DNA of 64,000 bases. Source: Mycobacterium sp. UM_WGJ (GTDB lineage Bacteria > Actinomycetota > Actinomycetes > Mycobacteriales > Mycobacteriaceae). The translations under genes and the position numbers were made by a program. Location of the stretch: the NCBI RefSeq assembly GCF_000455125.1, contig NZ_AUWR01000012.1:1-64000 (forward strand), read 5' to 3'. Positions 1-8,109 of this stretch are shown in pieces (the stretch's first letter is position 1; every line of letters begins with the position of its first letter). A model generated the notes under the pieces. It worked only from the letters and a program-made list of their open reading frames with translations, ran no database searches and had not been told where the DNA came from.

Positions 1-776
1 GCTGAACCGCCGGGTTCAGATTCACCACTGCTGAACCGGTCCAGGATCGCCCGCGCCGTCGGCCGGTCCAGCAGGGACCGCGCCCCACTGGTGTCCAGTA
101 GCGCAGACGTACTGCGCCACATGCGATTCAACCGGCCGGCCGGCACGTCCCGCTCGGAATCGTCAGCGGCCGGCCCGGCGGCGGTCGGGTCGCCGCCGTT
201 GAGACTCACCGCCAGCGTCAGATCAGCGTTGACGGCGCTCAGCGGAGCCATCGGCAGCGGGTCGAGGATGCCGCCGTCGGCGAGCAGGCGTCCATCGACC
301 ACGTGCGGAGCGATCACCCCGGGGATGGCGATCGAGGCGCGGATGGCGGTATCGACCGGGCCGCGCTGCAGCCACACCGAACGCCCCGCGATCAGATCCG
401 TCGCCACCGCGGTATAGGGAACCGGCAGCTCTTCGATATTGATGTTGCCCAAGATGTCGCGGACGACATCGAGAATCTTCTCCGCCCGCAGCACCCCCGC
501 CGCGGTGAACGACGGATCCAGCAGGCGCAGCACCGCGCCCTGGGTCAGCGACTTGGCCCACTCGGCGAAGTCATCGAGTCGGCCGGCAGCCTGCAGGCCG
601 CCCACCAGTGCACCCATCGACGACCCGGAGATCCCCACGATGTCGTAGCCGCGGTCGCGCAGCTCGGCGATCACCCCGATGTGGGCATAGCCGCGCGCGC
701 CGCCGCTGCCCAGCACCAGCGCCACGCGGGGCGCCCGGGCCCCGCGGGATTCCGCAGCAGAAGTCATAGCCACCAT
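1..776 (-). CDS. Patatin-like phospholipase family protein, C-terminus cut by window edge
   Basis: The reading frame enters from the window edge and starts at ATG 776 (in-frame ATG 767 is an alternative). The N-terminus has the glycine-rich oxyanion motif GSGGARG, then the nucleophile elbow GSSMG, and further on a DGG motif that supplies the catalytic Asp. Together these define the Ser-Asp dyad of patatin-type lipid acyl hydrolases. About 258 codons are visible with no stop, so the 3' end lies outside. Position suggests the counterpart of M. tuberculosis Rv1063c. A near-consensus hexamer TATAGC lies just upstream of 776, so a leaderless start is possible. The lipid substrate cannot be told from sequence. 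Confidence 0.85.
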   Translation of the reverse strand, partial: MVAMTSAAESRGARAPRVALVLGSGGARGYAHIGVIAELRDRGYDIVGISGSSMGALVGGLQAAGRLDDFAEWAKSLTQGAVLRLLDPSFTAAGVLRAEKILDVVRDILGNINIEELPVPYTAVATDLIAGRSVWLQRGPVDTAIRASIAIPGVIAPHVVDGRLLADGGILDPLPMAPLSAVNADLTLAVSLNGGDPTAAGPAADDSERDVPAGRLNRMWRSTSALLDTSGARSLLDRPTARAILDRFSSGESEPGGS

Positions 777-931
777 TTTGCGGGCTATACCCCGCCGGTT
801 CTTTCCGTCATTGCGATTACAACCGTAATACCGACAGGAAACAGCAGGTCGCAGTGGGTATCTCTGTGCTGGGTGGGCCGGAACCTCCGCCCCGCAACTG
901 ACGCGCCGGTGCGTGCGGCGCGGCGCCCGGA

Positions 932-937
932 TACCAT
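932..937 (+). promoter_or_regulatory. -10 hexamer TACCAT of the cysteine-leader transcript
   Basis: TACCAT fits TANNNT and ends 8 nt before GTG 945, so the transcript probably begins at or next to that codon. The 777-931 stretch between the divergent patatin gene and this promoter holds no other gene I can support. Confidence 0.6.
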
Positions 938-944
938 GGCCGCT

Positions 945-989
945 GTGATGGAGCACGTGCGATTCCAGGGTTGTTGTTGCCGCAGCTGA
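945..989 (+). CDS. Leaderless poly-cysteine leader peptide, probable cysteine-responsive attenuator
   Basis: This is a 14-codon ORF (GTG 945, or 13 codons from ATG 948) ending in ...QGCCCRS. Three consecutive Cys codons (TGT TGT TGC, 972-980) followed by Arg lie just before the stop. Mycobacteria are known to use leaderless poly-cysteine short ORFs as cysteine-responsive attenuators of downstream sulfur genes. Here the ORF sits 54 nt upstream of a cysteine dioxygenase gene. A TANNNT hexamer ends 8 nt before GTG 945 and there is no Shine-Dalgarno, so translation probably starts at the 5' end of the RNA. The peptide itself is probably not functional; ribosome pausing at the Cys codons would be the signal. 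Seen: ORF, promoter, Cys run. Inferred: attenuation. Confidence 0.75.
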   Translation: MMEHVRFQGCCCRS

Positions 990-1043
990 CTGCTGCCGCC
1001 GACCCTTTCTTGAATCCAGCCCATCCTCTTTGGAGTTCTCACC

Positions 1044-1589
1044 ATGGTTATCGCTGACCCCATCGCGCTGCGCCGCCCGGGCGCCCGGCCCCGCGCGTTG
1101 CGCCTGCCCGACCTCTTGCAGACCACCGACCTGGCCGCCGACGCTGTGCTGCAGGGCCGCTACAACCACCTGCTGCCCGCCTCCGGCCTTCCCGACGACC
1201 AGCGTTGGTTCGCCCGAATTCACGGTGACGAGCGGCACGACATATGGCTGATCAGCTGGGTCCCCGGGCACGCCACCGAACTGCACGATCACGGCGACTC
1301 GCTGGGCGCGCTGACCGTGCTGTCCGGCTCATTGGACGAGTTCCATTGGAATGGTCGCGAGCTGGCGCAACGACGCCTGGACGCCGGGGACCAGGCCGCG
1401 TTCACCCAGGGCTGGGTGCACGACGTCGTCTGGGCGCCGCCGGCAAACCAGTTCGAACCGGCCGCCCCGACGCTGAGCGTGCACGCCTACTCGCCGCCAC
1501 TGGCGGAAATGTCCTATTACGACGTCGCGCAGGACCATACTTTGCGTAGGCAGCGCACCGAACTCACTTCGCACCCGGAGGCGTCATGA
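1044..1589 (+). CDS. Cysteine dioxygenase family cupin protein
   Basis: This 181-aa cupin is expected to oxidise L-cysteine to cysteine sulfinate with a non-haem iron in the cytoplasm. The metal motif HDHG (His81, His83) followed by a conserved glycine and VLSG matches the CDO signature. A third ligand candidate is His126 in WVHDVV. The C-terminal SVHAYSPPL is typical of actinobacterial members. Bacterial enzymes carry Gly (here Gly88, in SLG) where mammalian CDO has the Cys of its Cys-Tyr crosslink, so that absence is normal. It overlaps the rhodanese gene by 4 nt (ATGA) and follows the poly-Cys leader, so all three probably form one cysteine-regulated transcript. A mercaptopropionate dioxygenase role cannot be excluded. 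Confidence 0.85.
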   Translation: MVIADPIALRRPGARPRALRLPDLLQTTDLAADAVLQGRYNHLLPASGLPDDQRWFARIHGDERHDIWLISWVPGHATELHDHGDSLGALTVLSGSLDEFHWNGRELAQRRLDAGDQAAFTQGWVHDVVWAPPANQFEPAAPTLSVHAYSPPLAEMSYYDVAQDHTLRRQRTELTSHPEAS

Positions 1590-2062
1590 CCACAACGCAC
1601 GTGACCAGCCGCATTGACCGGGTGTTGGAGGCCGCCCGCGCCAAGCTGCACCGGCTGACCGCTGATGAGGTGCCCGAGGCGCTGCGCAACGGCGCATACC
1701 TAGTCGACATCCGGCCGGCGGCCCAGCGCGCGGAGGAAGGCCAAGTGCCCGAAGCGCTGGTGATCGAACGCAACGTGCTGGAGTGGCGCTGCGACCCGAC
1801 CAGCGACGCGCGGCTGCCGCAGGCGGTCGACGACGACGTGCAGTGGATCATCCTGTGCTCGCAGGGCTACACCTCGAGCCTGGCCGCGGCGGCGCTGCAG
1901 GACTTGGGGCTACACCGCGCCACCGACGTCATCGGCGGCTATCACGCCCTGGCCGCCGTCGGCGAGCTGGTGGAGCCGGCCCCGCTCGCGGCGTTAAGCG
2001 TTGGAGTGCAGCAGGGGTCGGAGCCGTTCAGTCTTCTCCGGGGTCCACGCCGCTGGATGTAG
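1586..2062 (+). CDS. Rhodanese-like sulfurtransferase
   Basis: This 158-aa single rhodanese domain is expected to transfer sulfane sulfur through a persulfidated cysteine. The active-site loop is CSQGYTSS with Cys91, preceded by the strand WIIL. The N-terminal half has the family DIRPAAQR motif. The start ATG overlaps the stop of the dioxygenase gene by 4 nt and is preceded by GGAG, so the genes are translationally coupled. The link to cysteine oxidation suggests handling of sulfur released during cysteine catabolism. The last 69 nt overlap the 3' end of the convergent hydrolase gene, and the C-terminal tail there has no recognisable motif. Confidence 0.88.
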   Translation: MTTTHVTSRIDRVLEAARAKLHRLTADEVPEALRNGAYLVDIRPAAQRAEEGQVPEALVIERNVLEWRCDPTSDARLPQAVDDDVQWIILCSQGYTSSLAAAALQDLGLHRATDVIGGYHALAAVGELVEPAPLAALSVGVQQGSEPFSLLRGPRRWM

Positions 2063-3703
2063 GATCGCCGCCCACGCATCGGCGGCGTCGGCGACGTAGC
2101 TGTGGCCATGGCCGTCGGGCACGTCGATAGCCACCGCCATGTCGGCCGAGACCTGCAGGAACGTCACGATCGGAGTCCAGCGCACCTGCGGCAGCACGTC
2201 GTAGCCTCGGGGCTCTTTCAACCAGTCCGGCTTGTGGTACAGCAGATCGGGATGCCACCAGGCGATCGGGTCCGAGGCGTGCTGTAGGTATACCACCCGC
2301 GGCGTATCCGTTGCGCCCCAAGGGTTGTCGGGGCGTGCCAGGTCATCCGGGCGAGCGACGAACCGCACGGCGCGGCCGTCGTGGTAGATCGGCAGCCATT
2401 GCGGGGAACCGGGATCGCGATTGATGGTCAGGTCGGTCCAGATGGTGTTCTGAAACGTCGGGCCGGAGAACAGCGCACCGTCGGTGCGCGCCAGCACATT
2501 GTTGAGGCTCATGAAGGAGGCTTCGCCGCCGAAGGAGCCGAGGCTTTCCCCGAACACCACCAGTTTGGGGCGCTTGGCCTCCGGCAGGGCCCGCACCTGC
2601 TTGTCGACGGCTTCGAACAGCGCCTGGCCGGCCTGGCGAGCGTTCTCCTTGTCGACCAGGAAAGACAGCCAACTGGGCAGGAACGAATACTGCATGCTCA
2701 CGATCGCGGTGTCGCCGTTGAACATGTATTCCAGGGCCGAGGCCTCCGCCTCGTTGATCCAGCCGGTGCCCGTCGTGGTGGCCACGGCCACCACCGCGCG
2801 GCTCAGTCCGCCGGTGCGGGCCAATTCGGCCGCCGCCAGCTCGGCGGTCTCCTTGATCCCGTGGGCCGAATTCAGGCCGGCGTAGGCCCTAATCGGTTCG
2901 GTGGCCGGTTTCTCGTTGAACGCGCTGAGCTGGGCGACGGTCGGTCCATTCGCCACGAAGATACGGCCCTGATGGCCCAGCGACTCCCAGGAGGCTAGCG
3001 ACTCCGGCCCGCCGGAGCGCAGCCGGGTCGACGGGGCCGCTCGGTCGGGGCTGGTCTCCTCGTTGACCGAGGCGAAGGTGCTGTTCATGACGTGCATCGC
3101 GGTCTTGAGCACCAGACCGTTGAGCACCGCCACAACCAGAGCTACCAGTAACGACACTGCGACCACGGCCGAAACCCGCGGCGGCGCAACACGTTCGAGC
3201 TGGCGCATCAGAAAGCGGATCAGCAGCCTGATCAGTTGGCCGATCTCGACCAGGATGAACAGCGTGATCACCGCTATCACGCCGGCCTGGGGGTAGTTGT
3301 ACCAAGTCAGCCGCGGCACGCCCATCAGATCGCGCATCTGGTCCTGCCAGCCGTGGATGGTCCACACCACCCAGAGATGGATGACCACCGCGGTCGGGAT
3401 GAGCACCCGCCACGCCCCCCGCGGGGCCGGCGGACTGGTGTCCTTCGAGCGCATGTAGCGGACCAGCCAGACGCTGAACACCCCCAGGGCGTAGCCGATG
3501 GCGCCCGAGCCGCCGCTGACCAGACCCTGGAACAGCGGCCCGCGTGGCAGCAGCGACGGTGTCAGCGACAGCCACAGAAACACCAGGCCCACCGCGGTGC
3601 CGGTGAACGTGTAGTGCCGGACCCACCAGGGTTCGCGCGCGGTCGCTTCCGCCGGGGGTGTTTCCGCGGTGGCGGCGGCGGTGTCGGCGGCTGGCGCGCT
3701 CAT
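1994..3703 (-). CDS. Membrane-anchored alpha/beta-hydrolase (Abhydrolase_9 type)
   Basis: This 569-aa protein has an N-terminal membrane region, with about four hydrophobic segments in the first 220 residues, and a C-terminal serine-hydrolase domain. The nucleophile elbow is GESLG with Ser near residue 385; DVPDGHGH near the C-terminus may supply the catalytic His. This layout fits the Abhydrolase_9 family found in actinobacteria, and the position matches M. tuberculosis Rv1069c. The active site is probably held at the membrane and may act on lipid or cell-envelope esters, but no substrate is indicated. It lies 10 nt downstream of echA8 on the same strand and may be cotranscribed with it. Confidence 0.85.
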   Translation of the reverse strand: MSAPAADTAAATAETPPAEATAREPWWVRHYTFTGTAVGLVFLWLSLTPSLLPRGPLFQGLVSGGSGAIGYALGVFSVWLVRYMRSKDTSPPAPRGAWRVLIPTAVVIHLWVVWTIHGWQDQMRDLMGVPRLTWYNYPQAGVIAVITLFILVEIGQLIRLLIRFLMRQLERVAPPRVSAVVAVSLLVALVVAVLNGLVLKTAMHVMNSTFASVNEETSPDRAAPSTRLRSGGPESLASWESLGHQGRIFVANGPTVAQLSAFNEKPATEPIRAYAGLNSAHGIKETAELAAAELARTGGLSRAVVAVATTTGTGWINEAEASALEYMFNGDTAIVSMQYSFLPSWLSFLVDKENARQAGQALFEAVDKQVRALPEAKRPKLVVFGESLGSFGGEASFMSLNNVLARTDGALFSGPTFQNTIWTDLTINRDPGSPQWLPIYHDGRAVRFVARPDDLARPDNPWGATDTPRVVYLQHASDPIAWWHPDLLYHKPDWLKEPRGYDVLPQVRWTPIVTFLQVSADMAVAIDVPDGHGHSYVADAADAWAAILHPAAWTPEKTERLRPLLHSNA

Positions 3704-3713
3704 CGGGAGCTAC

Positions 3714-4487
3714 TCAGCGGTGGGTGAAATTCGGTGCGCGCTTTTCGGTGAACGCCGCCATGCCCTCGGTCTGGTCGTCGGTGGCGAATGCCGAGTGGAA
3801 TAGCCGGCGCTCATAGAGCAGCCCTTCGGCCAGGGTGGACTCGAAGGCCCGGTTGACGGCTTCCTTGGCCATCCGGGCCGCCGACAAACTCATCCCGGCG
3901 ATGGTGGCGGCGACCTTGCCGGCCTCGGCCAGTAGGTCGTCGGCCGGCACCACGCGAGACACCAGGCCGGAGCGCTCGGCCTCGGCGGCGTCGATGGTGC
4001 GGCCGGTCAAGATCAGATCCATGGCCTTGGCTTTGCCGATGGCCCGGGTCAGGCGCTGGGAGCCGCCCATGCCGGGCAGTACACCCAGCTTGATCTCCGG
4101 CTGGCCGAACTTGGCGGTGTCGGCGGCGATCAGCAGGTCGCACATCATCGCCAGTTCGCAGCCGCCGCCCAGGGCGTGTCCGGCCACCGCGGCGATGGTG
4201 GGGGTGCGTACCGCGGCCAGCTTCGACCACGCGGCGAAGAAGTCCGCGGCGAACACCTCGGCGAAGCTCAGATCGGCCATCTCTTTGATGTCCGCTCCGG
4301 CGGCGAACGCCTTGGCGCTACCGGTGATGATGATGGCGCCGATGCCCGGGTCGGCGTCGAATTCAGCTGCGGCGGTGGTGACTTCGTTCATCACCTGGCT
4401 GTTGAGGGCGTTGAGCGCCTGCGGCCGGTTCAAGGTGATGGTGCCGACGCGACCGTCGCGGTCGACGAGGATCGTTTCGTAGGTCAT
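3714..4487 (-). CDS. echA8: Enoyl-CoA hydratase
   Basis: This 257-aa crotonase-fold enzyme hydrates 2-trans-enoyl-CoA in fatty-acid beta-oxidation. Both catalytic glutamates of true hydratases are present: Glu111 in GGGCELAM and Glu131 in GQPEIKLG. The oxyanion-hole segment AAGADIKEM and the family motif PGMGGSQRL are intact. Length is standard. It lies 9 nt downstream of the echA9-type gene with a GGAGAA ribosome site, forming an operon of two crotonase-fold genes followed by the membrane hydrolase. The symbol follows M. tuberculosis Rv1070c by synteny and strong similarity. Confidence 0.93.
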   Translation of the reverse strand: MTYETILVDRDGRVGTITLNRPQALNALNSQVMNEVTTAAAEFDADPGIGAIIITGSAKAFAAGADIKEMADLSFAEVFAADFFAAWSKLAAVRTPTIAAVAGHALGGGCELAMMCDLLIAADTAKFGQPEIKLGVLPGMGGSQRLTRAIGKAKAMDLILTGRTIDAAEAERSGLVSRVVPADDLLAEAGKVAATIAGMSLSAARMAKEAVNRAFESTLAEGLLYERRLFHSAFATDDQTEGMAAFTEKRAPNFTHR

Positions 4488-4496
4488 GGGTTCTCC

Positions 4497-5534
4497 TTAG
4501 AAGGACAGATCGGGCTCGGCGGGAACGAAATACGTTGCGATGTCGGAGGCGGTCACCTCGGCCAGCGTCGCCGGGGACCATTGCGGATTGCGGTCCTTGT
4601 CGACCAGCTGGGCACGGATCCCCTCTACCAGATCATGCGAGCGCAGCGATGCGCACGACACCCGGTACTCCTGGATCAGAACGTCTTCCAAGGTGGCGAG
4701 CCGGCCCGCCCGGCGCACCGCCTCCAAGGTCACCGCGCACGCGACCGGGGATCGGGTGCCGATCAGTTCGGCTGCCGCGTTGGCCTCGGGGCTGGCGTGG
4801 CCGGCCAGTGCATCCACGATCTCGGCGACGGTGTCGCGCGCGTAGCACTCGTCGATCCAGTCACGCTGTGCGGCAAGCTGACTCGGCGGCGCCTCGACGG
4901 CGTGTGCGGCCAGGGCACGGTCCACTCCGTCGGCGATGATCGCCGCGGTGAAGGCCTCCAGCGCCGCGTGCGGCACGTAGTGGTCGGCGAAACCCAGCGC
5001 AATGGCATCCGGACCGGAGAACGGTGCGCCGGTCAGTGCTGCATGCAGGCCGAGCCGGCCAGGGGAGCGCGAGAGCAGATAGGTGCCGCCGACATCAGGG
5101 ATGAAGCCGATACCGACCTCGGGCATGGCCATCTTGGTGGTGTCGGTGACCACTCGAGTGTTGGCGTGCGCCCCGACTCCGACGCCGCCGCCCATCACGA
5201 TGCCGTCCATCAACGACACGTACGGCTTTCCGAATCCGCCGATCTGTGCATTGAGCAGGTACTCGTCGTACCAGAAGCGTCGCGCATCGGCGCCGTCGGC
5301 TTTGGCGCTGTGATAGATCGCCACGACGTCGCCGCCGGCGCACAGTCCGCGCTCGCCGGCCCCGGCGAGTACCACCGCCGTGACCGCCGGATCCTCGGCC
5401 CAGGTGGACAGCGTCGCGGTCATGGCGGTCACCATCGGAAGGTTCAGCGAGTTGATCGCCTTCGGACGGTTGAGTGTCAGCAGGCCGACCCCGTTGTCAA
5501 CGTGGGCCAGGACCTCGTCAGATTCACCTGTCAC
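4497..5534 (-). CDS. echA9: 3-hydroxyisobutyryl-CoA hydrolase / EchA9-type crotonase-fold enzyme
   Basis: This 345-aa crotonase-fold protein has the extended C-terminal half characteristic of 3-hydroxyisobutyryl-CoA hydrolases of valine degradation. Diagnostic segments are CAGGDVVAIY, MDGIVMGGG and MPEVGIGFIPDVGG, where the Glu of PEVGIG is the catalytic candidate. I chose GTG 5534 rather than the longer frame to 5567. A hexamer TACATT on this strand ends 9 nt before it, no Shine-Dalgarno is present, and the resulting length equals my recollection of M. tuberculosis EchA9. It is first in an operon with echA8. The hydrolase activity is inferred from family; enoyl-CoA hydratase is the historical annotation. 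Confidence 0.88.
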   Translation of the reverse strand: MTGESDEVLAHVDNGVGLLTLNRPKAINSLNLPMVTAMTATLSTWAEDPAVTAVVLAGAGERGLCAGGDVVAIYHSAKADGADARRFWYDEYLLNAQIGGFGKPYVSLMDGIVMGGGVGVGAHANTRVVTDTTKMAMPEVGIGFIPDVGGTYLLSRSPGRLGLHAALTGAPFSGPDAIALGFADHYVPHAALEAFTAAIIADGVDRALAAHAVEAPPSQLAAQRDWIDECYARDTVAEIVDALAGHASPEANAAAELIGTRSPVACAVTLEAVRRAGRLATLEDVLIQEYRVSCASLRSHDLVEGIRAQLVDKDRNPQWSPATLAEVTASDIATYFVPAEPDLSF

Positions 5535-5542
5535 GCTTTCGC

Positions 5543-5548
5543 AATGTA
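5543..5548 (-). promoter_or_regulatory. -10 hexamer TACATT for echA9-echA8
   Basis: Read on the minus strand TACATT ends 9 nt before GTG 5534, which fits a leaderless start for echA9. Confidence 0.5.
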
Positions 5549-5691
5549 GATCCCTACGCACGGTCACTGATCCGCGGGTAAGGTTTGGCAGCAGAGCGGC
5601 CCGAACGCCGTCGGGAACTCCGGCGAGTCGGGAAACGTTGATTCAGTGTTCGTAACCCTTCGCTTCACAGCCCCAGGAGAGGATCGGGACG

Positions 5692-6555
5692 GTGCGGGAG
5701 ACCAGCAACCCGGTATTTCGTTCGTTGCCCAAGCAGGGCGGCTACGCGCAGTTCGGAACCGGCTTAGGACAGGCCACAGCCGGTGCGACTCAGCAGATGG
5801 GTCAGGCCTACCGGGTCGACCCGTCGTCGGCGCAGTACCAGCAGCGGGAAGTCACTCGCCCGCTGACCATCGATGACGTTGTCACCAAGACCGGCATCAC
5901 GCTGGGCGTGCTGAGCGTGGCGGCGATCATCTCCTTCTTCATGGTCTCGTCCAACCAGGCACTGGCCGGGCCGCTGACCTTCATCGGCGCGTTCGGCGGT
6001 CTTGGCGTGGTCCTGGTGGCCATGTTCGCCCGCAAGCAGGACAACAAAGCGGTGGTGCTCAGCTACGCGGTGCTCGAGGGCCTGTTCCTGGGCGCCATCT
6101 CCTGGGTGCTGACCGCCTTCACGGTGGGGACCGGCAACGCCGGCTCGATGATCGGTCAGGCCGTGATGGGCACCCTCGGCGTGTTCGGCGGCATGCTGGT
6201 GGTCTACAAGACCGGCGCCATTCGGGTTACCCCGAAGTTCACCCGGATGCTCGTCGCCGGCATGTTCGGTGTGCTGGCCCTGATGATCGGCAACCTGGTG
6301 CTGTCGCTGTTCGGCGTCGGCGGCGGCGAGGGCCTGGGCCTGCGCAGCGGTGGGACGCTGTCCATCATCTTCTCGCTGGTCTGCATCGGCATCGCCGCGT
6401 TCAGCTTCCTGATCGACTTCGACGCAGCCGACCAGCTGATCCGCGCCGGCGCGCCGGAGAAGGCCGCCTGGGGCATCGCACTGGGCCTGACCGTGACTCT
6501 GGTCTGGCTGTACCTGGAGATCCTGCGTCTGCTCAGCTACTTCCAGAGCGAGTGA
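5692..6555 (+). CDS. Bax inhibitor-1 / YccA family integral membrane protein
   Basis: This 287-aa protein has a polar N-terminal tail of about 60 residues and then seven hydrophobic segments, the topology of the BI-1/TMBIM (UPF0005) family. Family members act as membrane ion or calcium leak channels or as stress-related membrane proteins; the role in mycobacteria is not established. The C-terminal segment has the charged DFDAADQLI motif, placed like the di-aspartyl pH sensor of the family. Translation starts at GTG 5692. The position matches M. tuberculosis Rv1072. The gene is divergent from echA9 and is followed by a strong hairpin terminator. Confidence 0.88.
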   Translation: MRETSNPVFRSLPKQGGYAQFGTGLGQATAGATQQMGQAYRVDPSSAQYQQREVTRPLTIDDVVTKTGITLGVLSVAAIISFFMVSSNQALAGPLTFIGAFGGLGVVLVAMFARKQDNKAVVLSYAVLEGLFLGAISWVLTAFTVGTGNAGSMIGQAVMGTLGVFGGMLVVYKTGAIRVTPKFTRMLVAGMFGVLALMIGNLVLSLFGVGGGEGLGLRSGGTLSIIFSLVCIGIAAFSFLIDFDAADQLIRAGAPEKAAWGIALGLTVTLVWLYLEILRLLSYFQSE

Positions 6556-6574
6556 CCCGCTAGCTTTCCCCGTT

Positions 6575-6637
6575 GACTCTGCGCTGAGGGGCGCAAAAGT
6601 GCGAGTAGCACCCGCCCTCAGCGCAGAGTCATTTTTT
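6575..6637 (+). terminator. Rho-independent terminator after the BI-1 gene
   Basis: A perfect 16-bp inverted repeat (6575-6590 and 6615-6630, arm GACTCTGCGCTGAGGG) with a 24-nt loop is followed by a run of six T at 6632-6637. It lies 20 nt after the stop codon. T-tailed hairpins this clear are uncommon in mycobacteria. Nothing else is apparent between it and 6778. Confidence 0.75.
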
Positions 6638-6778
6638 GTGGTCGGTGGCCCGGGCAGCATGCCGACAGGGGAGAACCCCTCATCGGCGGTGAGGCATTAG
6701 CTGCCGGCACTTTGCGCCGCTACGAGCTGCGCCAGGCCCACACCGCGGTCCTGCCGAACGGCCGGGTGCCCTGAACCG

Positions 6779-6839
6779 AAAATGACGCTGCGCCCAGGGC
6801 GGGGGTTACTCGAACTATCCCGCTCCGAGCGCAGCGTCA
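6779..6839 (-). terminator. Rho-independent terminator after the thiolase gene
   Basis: An 11-bp inverted repeat TGACGCTGCGC / GCGCAGCGTCA (6783-6793 and 6829-6839) reads on the minus strand as a hairpin followed by TTTT (6779-6782). It lies 16 nt beyond the thiolase stop. The arm core CTGCGC also occurs in the neighbouring plus-strand terminator, so the two may derive from one repeat type. Confidence 0.6.
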
Positions 6840-6855
6840 ACGAACTAGACGAAAA

Positions 6856-8073
6856 CTAGGACAGCCGCTCGACCACCATGGCCATGCCCTGGCCGCCGCC
6901 CACGCACATGGTCTCCACGCCGAACTGCTTGTCGTGGGTGGCCAGGTTGTTCAGCAGGGTGGCGGTGATCCGCGCGCCGGTCATACCGAACGGGTGACCC
7001 AAGGCGATCGCCCCGCCGGACACGTTGAGCTTGTCCTCGTCGATGCCCAGCTCGCGCGCCGAGCCCAGCACCTGCACCGCGAATGCCTCGTTGATCTCGA
7101 ACAGGTCGATGTCGGAGACCGACATCTTGGCGTTGCCCAGCGCCTTCTTGACGGCCTCGATCGGGCCCAGGCCCATGATCTCCGGCGACAGGCCCGACAC
7201 CCCGGTGGACACGATCCGGGCCAGCGGCTTGAGGCCCAGCTCCTTGGCCTTGGTATCGCTGGTGATGATCACGGCAGCGGCGCCGTCGTTCAGCGGGCAG
7301 GCGTTGCCGGCGGTGATCGTGCCGTTGGGCCGGAACACCGGCTTGAGCTGGCTGATCTTCTCGTAGGTGGTGCCGGCACGCGGGCCGTCATCGGTGCTCA
7401 CCACGGTGCCGTCGGGCAGGGTGACCGGGGAGATCTCGCGAGCGAAGAAGCCGCTGTTGATGGCCTCCTCGGCGCGGTTCTGGCTGCGCACACCCCAGTG
7501 GTCCTGGTCCTCACGGCTGATCCCGGTATGCAGCACCACGTTCTCGGCGGTCTGGCCCATCGCGATGTAGACATCGGGCAGCAGGCCGTCGTTCCGCGGG
7601 TCGTGCCACTCTTCGGCGCCGGCCGCGGCAGCCTCGGAGCGGGCCTGAGCGTCGGCGAACAGCGGGTTCTTGCTGTTCGGGGCGCCGTCGGCCGCGCCGA
7701 TGGCGAACTGGGAGACGGTCTCCACACCGGCGGAGATGAACGCGTCGCCCTCGCCGGCCTTGATCGCGTGGAACGCCATCCGGGTGGTCTGCAGCGACGA
7801 CGAGCAGTACCGGTTCACCGTGGTGCCGGGCAGGAAGTCGTAGCCGAGCAGCACCGAGACCACGCGCCCGATGTTGTAGCCAGAGGCGCCGCCCGGCTGG
7901 CCACAGCCCATCATCAGGTCGTCGATGTCGCGCGGGTCCAGCGCAGGCACCTTGTCCAGGGCGGCGCGCACCATCTGGGCGGCCAGGTCGTCGGGCCGCA
8001 TGGTGACCAGCGATCCCTTGCCGGCCCGGCCGATCGGCGAACGCGCAGTTGAGACGATTACAGCTTCAGGCAC
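6856..8073 (-). CDS. fadA3: Acetyl-CoA acyltransferase (thiolase)
   Basis: This 405-aa thiolase catalyses the thiolytic cleavage step of beta-oxidation, or the reverse condensation. The acyl-accepting nucleophile is Cys90 in NRYCSSSLQT. The second catalytic set is visible as NEAFA, GHPFGMTGAR (His) and the C-terminal CVGGGQGMA (Cys). Translation starts at GTG 8073 with an AAGGAG ribosome site 8 nt upstream. The symbol is by synteny with M. tuberculosis Rv1074c. Its own strong hairpin terminator suggests a single-gene unit. Substrate chain length cannot be read from the sequence. Confidence 0.92.
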   Translation of the reverse strand: MPEAVIVSTARSPIGRAGKGSLVTMRPDDLAAQMVRAALDKVPALDPRDIDDLMMGCGQPGGASGYNIGRVVSVLLGYDFLPGTTVNRYCSSSLQTTRMAFHAIKAGEGDAFISAGVETVSQFAIGAADGAPNSKNPLFADAQARSEAAAAGAEEWHDPRNDGLLPDVYIAMGQTAENVVLHTGISREDQDHWGVRSQNRAEEAINSGFFAREISPVTLPDGTVVSTDDGPRAGTTYEKISQLKPVFRPNGTITAGNACPLNDGAAAVIITSDTKAKELGLKPLARIVSTGVSGLSPEIMGLGPIEAVKKALGNAKMSVSDIDLFEINEAFAVQVLGSARELGIDEDKLNVSGGAIALGHPFGMTGARITATLLNNLATHDKQFGVETMCVGGGQGMAMVVERLS

Positions 8074-8109
8074 TTCGGGCTCCTTGAGATCGGGTAGTTA
8101 GAGCCGAAT

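Noticed and set aside
4176-5549. 457-codon plus-strand frame opposite echA9 and part of echA8
   Set aside because: It is antisense to two conserved crotonase-fold genes and has no recognisable features.
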